Shown here piece after piece: positions 34,705 through 42,134 of a stretch of DNA of 64,000 bases. The position numbers and the translations under genes were made by a program. The stretch is from Butyricicoccus_A sp963588905 (GTDB lineage Bacteria > Bacillota > Clostridia > Oscillospirales > Butyricicoccaceae): assembly GCA_963588905.1 (NCBI GenBank), contig CAVAJF010000005.1, positions 1 to 64,000 of the forward strand. The letters run 5' to 3'. A model generated the notes under the pieces. It saw nothing but the letters and a program-made list of their open reading frames with translations. It did not search any database and was not told the origin of the DNA. The stretch's first letter is position 1. Each line of letters starts with the position of its first letter.

Positions 34705-35721
34705 ATGAAACATACACTTGGAAAACGAATTCTTGGCATTCTTTTAGCTGGCGTTATGAGTATGCTGGCCGCAGGATGTGCAAGCACTTCACAGAGTGCT
34801 TCTTCTGAACAGGCAGAAAATACAACGTTGAGAATCGGCGCACAGCCGTATCCGCTGTATATTCCAGTATATGTTGCAAAAGAACTGGGATATTTGGATG
34901 AGGAATTGCAGGCAGTTGGCGCTTCTTATGAATGGGATGAATTTCAATCGGGACCATTGGTAAATGAAGCGGCAGCAGCTGGAGAAATTGATATGGGATT
35001 CATGGCTGATCTTCCGGCTATCATCGCAAAATCTTCCGGTCAAGACATTGAAGTTGTTTCCAATGTTGCCTATGGAGAAAAAGGACTGGCGGTTTTGGTT
35101 TCTCCGAATTCTAACATATCCAGCATTGCTGATTTGAAGGGCAAAAAAGTTGCTTATGCGACAGGATCCTATGCACAGCATCTCTTGGCGCTGCTGTTAA
35201 GCAAGGAAGATCTTTCCTTGGATGATGTACAGTCGGTCAATTTGGGCGCAGGAGATTCTCCGGCGGCTCTGGAATCCGGAGAAGTGGACGCCATTGTGAT
35301 TTGGGAACAATATATTTCTCAGCTGACCAGCGAGGGAAAAGCAAAGGTTTTGGCTGATGGCACAGGCGTGAAGCGTGGCAACATGGTGACTTATTTTACC
35401 ACAGACTATGCCAAGCAGCATCCGGATGTAGTCAAAGCGTATATCAAAGCACTGAACCGTGCAGATGAACAGCTGAAAAAGGATCCAGACGGATGCGCAA
35501 AAGCAATTGCTTCCGATTTCGGCATTGATGAGACCTTGATGGAGCAGATTATCGGAAACTTTACCTATTTGACAGCACTGACACCGGATGATATTGCAGA
35601 AATTACGGCGGTGAAGGACTTCTCGCTGCAATCCGGCATCATTCAGAGCGATGTCGATATGAACAGCTTCATTAACACGACATATGTAGATGAAGTCAAT
35701 CAGACCAATGAAAACGGGTGA
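34705..35721 (+). CDS. ABC transporter substrate-binding lipoprotein, NitT/TauT type
   Basis: A 338-residue lipoprotein (lipobox LAAGC about residue 20) of the NMT1/SsuA/TauA family that binds sulfonates, nitrate or pyrimidine precursors. Recognisable parts are LRIGAQPYPLYIPVYVAKELGYL near residue 35, DMGFMADLPAIIAK near 90, LKGKKVAYATGSYAQHLL near 137 and VDAIVIWEQY near 188. ATG 34705 follows AAGGAG. It forms one operon with the permease (zero gap), the ATPase and the glycyl radical pair. With that context isethionate (2-hydroxyethanesulfonate) is the best substrate guess. Confidence 0.88.
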   Translation: MKHTLGKRILGILLAGVMSMLAAGCASTSQSASSEQAENTTLRIGAQPYPLYIPVYVAKELGYLDEELQAVGASYEWDEFQSGPLVNEAAAAGEIDMGFMADLPAIIAKSSGQDIEVVSNVAYGEKGLAVLVSPNSNISSIADLKGKKVAYATGSYAQHLLALLLSKEDLSLDDVQSVNLGAGDSPAALESGEVDAIVIWEQYISQLTSEGKAKVLADGTGVKRGNMVTYFTTDYAKQHPDVVKAYIKALNRADEQLKKDPDGCAKAIASDFGIDETLMEQIIGNFTYLTALTPDDIAEITAVKDFSLQSGIIQSDVDMNSFINTTYVDEVNQTNENG

Positions 35722-36498
35722 ATGAACATGATACCAAAACAAGAAACCAAACGAGGCATTGGATATTGGATTTTATATTGTGCGCTGCCGGTTGCTCTTG
35801 TTGTGATTTGGCAGGTGGCATCTTCGGCGGGAGTGATTGCGTCGTATGCAATGCCATCGCCGCTGAAAATTATACAGACAACGATACAGTACATAGAAAA
35901 CGGCGAGCTCGTCAGCAGCATACTCGTCAGCTTGATTCGTGTTTTGGAAGGATTTGCGTTGGCACTGGTGTTGGCATCAGCACTGGGCGTGCTGGTTGCG
36001 ATCTTTCCAAAAGTGGAAACAATGACAGATCTGGTATTACAGATTATTCGTCCAATTCCACCGATTGCATGGATTCCTTTGGCAATTCTGTGGTTTGGCA
36101 TCGGACAAAGCTCGAAAGTCTTTATTATTTTCTTGGGAGCCTTTTTCCCGATTTTTGTCAATACCGTAGACGGCATTCAAAATATTGACGGTAAATATTT
36201 CGAACTAGCGCAGGTATATGAGGTGCCGAAGAAGGAATTGATTCGCAAGATCATGATTCCTGGTGCGCTGCCGTCTATCATGACTGGCATTCGGCTTGGC
36301 TTGGGAAATGCTTGGGTCTGCGTCGTAGCGGCAGAAATGATTGGTGCAGTCAGCGGTGTCGGATTTATGCTTTCCAATGGCAGAAGTCTTTCCAGACCGG
36401 ATATTGTCATTTTGGGAATGCTTCTCGTGGGAATATTAGGAAAAATCATGGATGATGTACTGCGTAAACTGCGTGAAAAGCTCATTACTTGGAATTAA
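35722..36498 (+). CDS. ABC transporter permease, NitT/TauT type
   Basis: A 258-residue permease with about six membrane segments and the conserved binding-protein-dependent transport loop (EVPKKELIRKIMIPGALPSI, then GLGNAWVCVVAAEMIGA, residues 175-215) that docks to the ATPase. The ATG directly follows the TGA of the binding protein gene, which indicates translational coupling. Import of a sulfonate across the membrane is inferred from the family and the adjoining islA. Confidence 0.9.
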   Translation: MNMIPKQETKRGIGYWILYCALPVALVVIWQVASSAGVIASYAMPSPLKIIQTTIQYIENGELVSSILVSLIRVLEGFALALVLASALGVLVAIFPKVETMTDLVLQIIRPIPPIAWIPLAILWFGIGQSSKVFIIFLGAFFPIFVNTVDGIQNIDGKYFELAQVYEVPKKELIRKIMIPGALPSIMTGIRLGLGNAWVCVVAAEMIGAVSGVGFMLSNGRSLSRPDIVILGMLLVGILGKIMDDVLRKLREKLITWN

Positions 36499-36511
36499 GC
36501 GAGGCAAAATC

Positions 36512-37282
36512 ATGAAAGAACCGATTGTTTCGATCAAACAGTTGACGAAAACATTTCAAACAAAAGAAAATACCGTGACCGCACTCGAACAAGTGGACTT
36601 ATCTGTTGAAGAAGGTGATTTTGTTTCCATTATCGGTGGCAGTGGATGCGGAAAGAGCACCTTGCTGCGCATTATCGGCGGATTGGAAACAGCGTATCAA
36701 GGGGAGGTTTTGGTAGAAGGAAAACCAGTTTCCGGTCCTTCTCGTGAAAAAGGATTTATTTTTCAAGATCACCGGCTGCTTCCGTGGCTGACTGTCCGAG
36801 AGAATATTCGATTCAGCTTGCCGATAGAACAAAAGGCAGATGATGATTGGATTGAAGAAAATCTAAATCTTGTCGGGCTGAACGGATTTGAAGATGCCTA
36901 TCCGAGACAATTATCCGGCGGCATGGCACAGCGAGTGGCGATTGCCAGAGCACTGGCAAATAAACCGAAGCTGCTGCTTTTAGATGAACCGTTTGGCGCA
37001 TTGGATGCCATTACCAAGGTTCATTTGCAAGAACAGCTGCTGAGGATTTGGAAGCAGGAACAAATCACGATGATTATCGTCACACATGATATTGATGAAG
37101 CTGTGTATTTAGGCAATCGGGTCGTCGTGATGACGCCGCACCCGGGACGCATCAAGCGCGTGCAAACGGTTGATTTGGGAACGCCGCGTCTGCGAACAGG
37201 CCCGCAGTTTACACAGGTTCGAGACAAAATTTATCGTGATTTCTTTGAAGAGACCACACTCCCATTTGTATATACGATTTAA
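36512..37282 (+). CDS. ABC transporter ATP-binding protein, NitT/TauT type
   Basis: A 256-residue ATPase with Walker A IGGSGCGKST near residue 43, Q-loop FIFQDHRLLPW near 86, signature LSGGMAQRVAIARAL near 135, Walker B LLLLDEPFGALD near 155 and the switch VTHDIDEA near 190. Start ATG 36512 was chosen because the longer frame overlaps the permease gene. Powers the importer encoded by the two genes before it. Followed after 22 nt by islA. Confidence 0.9.
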   Translation: MKEPIVSIKQLTKTFQTKENTVTALEQVDLSVEEGDFVSIIGGSGCGKSTLLRIIGGLETAYQGEVLVEGKPVSGPSREKGFIFQDHRLLPWLTVRENIRFSLPIEQKADDDWIEENLNLVGLNGFEDAYPRQLSGGMAQRVAIARALANKPKLLLLDEPFGALDAITKVHLQEQLLRIWKQEQITMIIVTHDIDEAVYLGNRVVVMTPHPGRIKRVQTVDLGTPRLRTGPQFTQVRDKIYRDFFEETTLPFVYTI

Positions 37283-37304
37283 AAAACAGAAAGAGGAATA
37301 TGAC

Positions 37305-39788
37305 ATGAGTGAATTAAAGATTTTATCTCCGCAGGAACAGCGAATCGCCTATGAGATTGATCATAAAGTACGTAAATTTGTACATCCCAATAGAGCGGCT
37401 GCTATTTTACAGACCATTCGAGAGCAAAAGCCGCAGATTGACGTAGAGCGCGGACTATACTTTACGGAATCTTTTCGGGAGACAGAAGGCGAACCGCTGA
37501 TTCTGCGCTGGGCAAAAGCATTATATCATTACGCAGAGAAAGCAACGATTTATATTGATGATAATCAGCTTTTAGTCGGACGATGCGGAAAACAGGGACG
37601 CTATGGCATCCTGTATCCGGAACTGGACGGAAATATTTTCCGAGAGGCAATTAAAAAGCTGCCGACGCGAGAAAATTCTCCGTTTGATATTTCAGAGGAA
37701 GATGCTCGTATTGTGGCAGAACAGATTGCTCCGTATTGGGAAGGCAAAACATTCCATGAGGATTTTGCCAAGGCGCTGCCTTCGGAAACCACAAAGCTGA
37801 CATACAATCCGGGAAAAGAACTGACATCGCGGTATATTGTCAATGAAACCGCTTCGTTCCGTTCTTCCATTCAGTGGGTTCATGACTATGAAATTGTGAT
37901 GCAGAAGGGATTTCGCGGGATTCGCGCGGAGATGAAAGAAAAGCTCGATCAGCTTGACCCATATAGCCCGATTGACAACACAGAGAAGAAGCCGTTTTTG
38001 GAAGCCGTAATTCTGACTTGCAATGCCATTGTCCTGTGGGCGCATCGACATGCGGAAAAAGCAGCGCAATTGGCAAGAGAAGAAAGCAACGAAGTCAGAA
38101 AGAAAGAACTGGAAGAGATTGCCGAGATCTGTGACTATGTTCCGGAAAATCCGCCGAGAACGTTCCGAGAGGCAATGCAGGCACAGTGGTTTACACAGAT
38201 GTTTTCCCGTGTAGAACAGAAAACCGGTACCATCATTTCCAATGGACGCATGGATCAATATCTCTATCCATTTTATAAGAAGGATGTAGAAGCGGGCATC
38301 ATTACAGATGATGAAGTACAGGAATTGTTTGAATGCATGTGGGTTGGCATGGCGCAGTTCATCGACTTGTATCTGTCCGATACCGGCGGCGCGTTCAATG
38401 AAGGATATGCACATTGGGAGGCTGTGACCATTGGCGGACAGACGAAAGAAGGATTGGACGCGACCAATGAGCTTAGCTACATCTTGCTCAAGTCTAAGCG
38501 AGAATTTCCATTGAATTACCCAGATTTGGCAGCGCGCATTCATACCAGAAGCCCGAAACGCTTTTTATATGAGGTTGCAGAAACCATTAAGGCGGGCGAA
38601 GGCTTCCCGAAGCTGCTCAACGATGAGGATATTATTCCGCTGCTGCTGTCTAAGGGCGCGAACTTTGAAGAAGCGTATGACTACAACGTTTCCGGATGCG
38701 CAGAATGCCGGATGCCGAATCGAGATACCTATACCAGCCCGAATGCATATATTAATTTCGCTGCTGCACTGGAAATGGTCATTTATAACGGCAGAATGAA
38801 AAAATATGGAGAAGAACTGCTTGGACTGGAAACCGGTCGGTTTGAAGATTTTCAGACATTTGATGAAGTCTTGCAGGCATTCTTGAAACAGCAGAGAGAA
38901 TTTATCAAACATGCATTTATTCAGCAGCGTGAGATTATTCGTCTTCGCGGTCAACATTTCGCCAGCCCATTGGGATCTGCGCTGCATAAGCTGTGCCGAG
39001 AGACCTATACAGACCTGCACCAGCCGAAAATCGAAGGCGGTATTGATCTTGGTTATTTTGAATACATGGGCTTTGCAACGGTCATTGATTCGTTAGCGGC
39101 AATCAAGAAGGTTGTTTTTGAGGATCATCGCATCACATTGGGACAATTGAAGGAAGCACTGGAACATAATTTTGAAGGCTATGAAGCCATTCGGCAGCTG
39201 CTGCTTCATGCACCGAGCTATGGCAATGATACGCCGTATACTGATGAAATTGGCAAACTGTTGGACAAAGAGGCACAGGAATTTACACGCAGATACGGCA
39301 ATGAACTGGGTGTACATCTGGATCTCAGACTGGTGCCATTTACGTCTCATGTGCCATTTGGCAAGGTTGTCAGTGCAACACCGAATGGACGATATGCGTT
39401 TACGCCGCTGTCTGACGGATCGAGCGCATCCCAGGGTGCAGATCTGAACGGGCCGACGGCGGTGCTGCTGTCTAACTATGCGACAAAGAATTATAACTAT
39501 CGAGAACACGCGGGACGATTGATTAACGTCAAGCTGAGTCCGGCGTGCGTCAGAGGAGAAGAGGGCACAGAAAAACTGGTGCAGTTTATCAAGGCTTGGC
39601 GTGATTTGAAGCTGTGGCACATCCAGTTTAATGTACTCAATACAGATACGCTGCGGGAAGCACAGAAGCATCCGGAAAATTATCGCAATCTGTTGGTGCG
39701 CATTGCAGGTTACAGTGCATACTTTACAGAATTGACGAAGGATTTGCAGGATGACATCATTTCCCGTACAGAACATGAAGTGATTTGA
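37305..39788 (+). CDS. islA: Glycyl radical enzyme, isethionate sulfite-lyase
   Basis: Cleaves the C-S bond of isethionate to acetaldehyde and sulfite with a glycyl radical. The 827-residue protein has the glycyl radical loop VRIAGYSAYF (Gly802), the active-site thiyl Cys465 and base Glu467 in VSGCAECRMP, and Arg186/Gln190 in FRSSIQWVHDY plus Arg675 in HLDLRLVPF. In the Bilophila enzyme I recall the sulfonate-binding and catalytic residues as Arg189, Gln193, Cys468, Glu470, Arg678 and Gly805, an exact offset of three at all positions. This separates it from choline, glycerol and DHPS lyases. ATG 37305 follows AGAGGAA. A sulfonate-type importer precedes it and its activase follows 1 nt later. 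Alternative: a close relative acting on another small sulfonate. Confidence 0.88.
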   Translation: MSELKILSPQEQRIAYEIDHKVRKFVHPNRAAAILQTIREQKPQIDVERGLYFTESFRETEGEPLILRWAKALYHYAEKATIYIDDNQLLVGRCGKQGRYGILYPELDGNIFREAIKKLPTRENSPFDISEEDARIVAEQIAPYWEGKTFHEDFAKALPSETTKLTYNPGKELTSRYIVNETASFRSSIQWVHDYEIVMQKGFRGIRAEMKEKLDQLDPYSPIDNTEKKPFLEAVILTCNAIVLWAHRHAEKAAQLAREESNEVRKKELEEIAEICDYVPENPPRTFREAMQAQWFTQMFSRVEQKTGTIISNGRMDQYLYPFYKKDVEAGIITDDEVQELFECMWVGMAQFIDLYLSDTGGAFNEGYAHWEAVTIGGQTKEGLDATNELSYILLKSKREFPLNYPDLAARIHTRSPKRFLYEVAETIKAGEGFPKLLNDEDIIPLLLSKGANFEEAYDYNVSGCAECRMPNRDTYTSPNAYINFAAALEMVIYNGRMKKYGEELLGLETGRFEDFQTFDEVLQAFLKQQREFIKHAFIQQREIIRLRGQHFASPLGSALHKLCRETYTDLHQPKIEGGIDLGYFEYMGFATVIDSLAAIKKVVFEDHRITLGQLKEALEHNFEGYEAIRQLLLHAPSYGNDTPYTDEIGKLLDKEAQEFTRRYGNELGVHLDLRLVPFTSHVPFGKVVSATPNGRYAFTPLSDGSSASQGADLNGPTAVLLSNYATKNYNYREHAGRLINVKLSPACVRGEEGTEKLVQFIKAWRDLKLWHIQFNVLNTDTLREAQKHPENYRNLLVRIAGYSAYFTELTKDLQDDIISRTEHEVI

Positions 39789-39789
39789 T

Positions 39790-40731
39790 ATGCAAACAGA
39801 AAAGATTCCATATGTATTTAACATTCAACACTATTCTCTCCATGATGGGCCGGGAATTCGGACGATTATCTTTCTAAAAGGATGCCCGATGCGGTGCAAG
39901 TGGTGCTGCAATCCAGAATCACAGCGATATACACAGGAAATCTCGTATGTGCAAAATAAATGCATCGGAGAACAGGCGTGCGGCTTTTGCCGCAGCCTGT
40001 GTCCGAAGCAGGCAATTTCTTTTGATGAAATTGCTGCCATTGATTTTTCAAAATGCCAGCAGTGCAAAAAATGTGCAGAAGCGTGTCCGGCACAGGCGAT
40101 AAAAATAGAGGGCAAGCAATATACTGTTTCACAACTCTTGGACATCGCAGAACGAGATGCTGTCTTTTACGGACACGGAAACGGCGGCTTGACAGTCAGC
40201 GGCGGAGAACCTTTGTCGTATCCGGAGTTTTTAACGGAACTGCTTTGCGGGGCAAAACAGCGGCGCATGCATACAGCGATTGAGACCTGTGGACAAGCGG
40301 AATATGCATCTTTGCATCAAACGGCAAAATATTTGAATTATATTTTATATGACATCAAATCCATGAATACGCAAAAACATCTGCAATATACAGGATGGAA
40401 CAATACACGAATTCTTTCTAATTTTGAAAAGCTGTGCGAAGAATATCCACATTTACCTAAAAAGGTACGGACACCAATTATTCCGGGATTTAACGATACG
40501 GTTGAGGACATTCAAGCAATTTTAGATTTTCTGAAGGATAAGCCCAATACGACCTATGAACCGTTGCCGTACCATAGCTTTGGTAGAGGAAAATATAAAG
40601 CGTTGGGGCGTCCGTATGAAATGGGCGATGCCGCCTTGGCACCGGATATTCGCGAAAAAGTTTTCGCGCTAGCAGATATTCACATTACACACACGATTGC
40701 AAAAGATCGGATTGTGTATCAGCGAAAGTAA
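39790..40731 (+). CDS. islB: Glycyl radical enzyme activase (isethionate lyase activator)
   Basis: A 313-residue radical SAM activase that installs the glycyl radical on IslA. The radical SAM motif is KGCPMRCKWCCNPE near residue 30, followed by an inserted ferredoxin-like domain with two 4Fe-4S motifs (CIGEQACGFCRSLCP near 58, CQQCKKCAEACP near 89) and GGLTVSGGEPL near 133. This domain plan is typical of activases of the choline, glycerol and isethionate lyases. It begins 1 nt after the islA stop and is ended by a strong hairpin. Confidence 0.92.
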   Translation: MQTEKIPYVFNIQHYSLHDGPGIRTIIFLKGCPMRCKWCCNPESQRYTQEISYVQNKCIGEQACGFCRSLCPKQAISFDEIAAIDFSKCQQCKKCAEACPAQAIKIEGKQYTVSQLLDIAERDAVFYGHGNGGLTVSGGEPLSYPEFLTELLCGAKQRRMHTAIETCGQAEYASLHQTAKYLNYILYDIKSMNTQKHLQYTGWNNTRILSNFEKLCEEYPHLPKKVRTPIIPGFNDTVEDIQAILDFLKDKPNTTYEPLPYHSFGRGKYKALGRPYEMGDAALAPDIREKVFALADIHITHTIAKDRIVYQRK

Positions 40732-40751
40732 CAAAAAGCTTTCCATTATAT

Positions 40752-40790
40752 GGAAAAGGCGATGCCTCACAATGAGGCATCGCCTTTTCC
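40752..40790 (+). terminator. Terminator of the isethionate cluster
   Basis: Perfect 18-bp stem beginning GGAAAAGGCGATGCCTCA with a 3-nt loop. The T-run lies within the 3' arm. A smaller CTTTCCAT/ATGGAAAAG hairpin overlaps it. Confidence 0.85.
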
Positions 40791-40920
40791 TGTTTCCCGA
40801 AAAAAACTTTACGATAAGAGAGAAAAGGAAAAAACAGGAAAATGGTTTAACTGCTAAATTGAAAAATAGCAAAAATGAAAAAACATATATTGTTATAGAA
40901 AAAAACGGTCAAGAAAAGGA

Positions 40921-41209
40921 TTGACAACAGGAAAATTTTGAGTATTATATTGTTTGCATCGAGTAATTAAAAACTAAAAAGAGTTAAAATATATGAACTT
41001 TTTTAATGGACAGGCAAGAATAATCTGTCAAAAAACTGCGAAATTATAACATATTTAATGTTTAAGCGCCCTAACAAAAAGTTAGCAAATTAGAACGAAT
41101 TGCTGTTCAATTAGAGAGGGATGCAGACGACATCGAGAGAGTGAATTTCTGACTGCGCCAAAAGAGGTGCAATATTGATTTGACGATACACAGATAAGGG
41201 TGAGGCTTT
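40921..41209 (+). promoter_or_regulatory. Promoter and long leader of the pilus locus
   Basis: TTGACA (40921-40926), 16-nt spacer, TATTAT (40943-40948) begins a leader of about 255 nt that is very A/T-rich and holds no credible gene. I tested it by eye for a c-di-GMP-I riboswitch and saw no match. The first gene starts at 41210. Confidence 0.6.
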
Positions 41210-41521
41210 TTGACAGATAAAGAATTTCGAAAGCTCAGTCGATCTGAGTTGATTGACATCATTTTTGAATTACAGCAACGATACGAAACGATTCAAAATG
41301 AGAATAATCGGTTAAAGAAGGCTTTGGAAAAGAGAGAGTTGAATATTGCGAATGCCGGTTCTCTGGCTGATGCAGTGATGAAGATTAACGGCGTTTTTGA
41401 GGCGGCACAGGCAGCTGCCGATCAGTATTTGCTTTCAGTTAAGGCACAAAGCGAACAAACGCTTACAGAAACACAAGATCACGTACATTGGATAACAACT
41501 TTCTCTGAAGAGGATGGATAA
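41210..41521 (+). CDS. Small coiled-coil protein at the head of the pilus locus
   Basis: A 103-residue protein without signal peptide. The middle (about residues 20-48) is rich in Glu, Arg and Leu and should form a coiled coil (LQQRYETIQNENNRLKKALE), followed by an Ala-rich helix. It opens with a TTG start behind GGGTGAGG. I have seen similar small proteins directly before signal peptidase and sortase-pilus genes in other Firmicutes, but no function is known. It ends 3 nt before the signal peptidase gene, so it belongs to the same transcript. A cytoplasmic organising or regulatory role would be speculation. Confidence 0.7.
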   Translation: MTDKEFRKLSRSELIDIIFELQQRYETIQNENNRLKKALEKRELNIANAGSLADAVMKINGVFEAAQAAADQYLLSVKAQSEQTLTETQDHVHWITTFSEEDG

Positions 41522-41524
41522 GAC

Positions 41525-42118
41525 ATGCGCAGAGGGAAAAGACAGACTCCTGTCGAATTGCCTACAATGGAACAGATACAACAAGAGCGAAAGCGGCTTC
41601 GTTACCAGAGAAAATACCGTCGCACGCTGAAAAGCACAGTTTCGATTCTGATTGTTGTTGCAGCTTTTGCTATTTTGGTGGCAACACTTTGGATGCCGGT
41701 CTTGCAGATTTATGGAACCTCTATGACACCGACGCTGACGGATGGCGACATTATTTTTACCGTCAAAACACATGAATTTGATTCCGGCGACATCGTGGCG
41801 TTTTATTACAACAACAAGATCCTCGTCAAACGAGTGATTGCGGAATCCGGCGACTGGGTCAATATTGATGCAGACGGAACCGTATACGTCAATGATGTTG
41901 CATTAAACGAGCCATATCTCGATGAGAAGGCTCTTGGCGATACAGATATTCAGCTCCCCTATCAGGTGCCGGATGGCAAGGTATTTGTTTTGGGAGATCA
42001 CCGAGCGACCTCGGTAGATTCAAGAAATACGGCAGTCGGATGCGTTGGACAAGAACAGATTGTAGGAAGAATCTTGTTCCGTATTTGGCCGCTCGAACGA
42101 ATTGGAGTCATCAAGTAG
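41525..42118 (+). CDS. lepB: Signal peptidase I dedicated to the pilus locus
   Basis: A 197-residue type I signal peptidase with one N-terminal membrane segment (about residues 38-62). It has box B YGTSMTPTL near residue 70 (catalytic Ser), box D KILVKRVIAESGDWV near 99 (catalytic Lys) and box E VFVLGDHRATSVDSR near 156. Pilus loci in Gram-positive bacteria often carry their own signal peptidase to process the pilins. It is coupled to the gene before it and lies 16 nt before the tip pilin start. Confidence 0.92.
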   Translation: MRRGKRQTPVELPTMEQIQQERKRLRYQRKYRRTLKSTVSILIVVAAFAILVATLWMPVLQIYGTSMTPTLTDGDIIFTVKTHEFDSGDIVAFYYNNKILVKRVIAESGDWVNIDADGTVYVNDVALNEPYLDEKALGDTDIQLPYQVPDGKVFVLGDHRATSVDSRNTAVGCVGQEQIVGRILFRIWPLERIGVIK

Positions 42119-42134
42119 AAAGGAGTTCATACCG

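Noticed and set aside
40949..41209. c-di-GMP riboswitch in the pilus leader
   Set aside because: Expected conserved segments of the class I aptamer were not found by eye.
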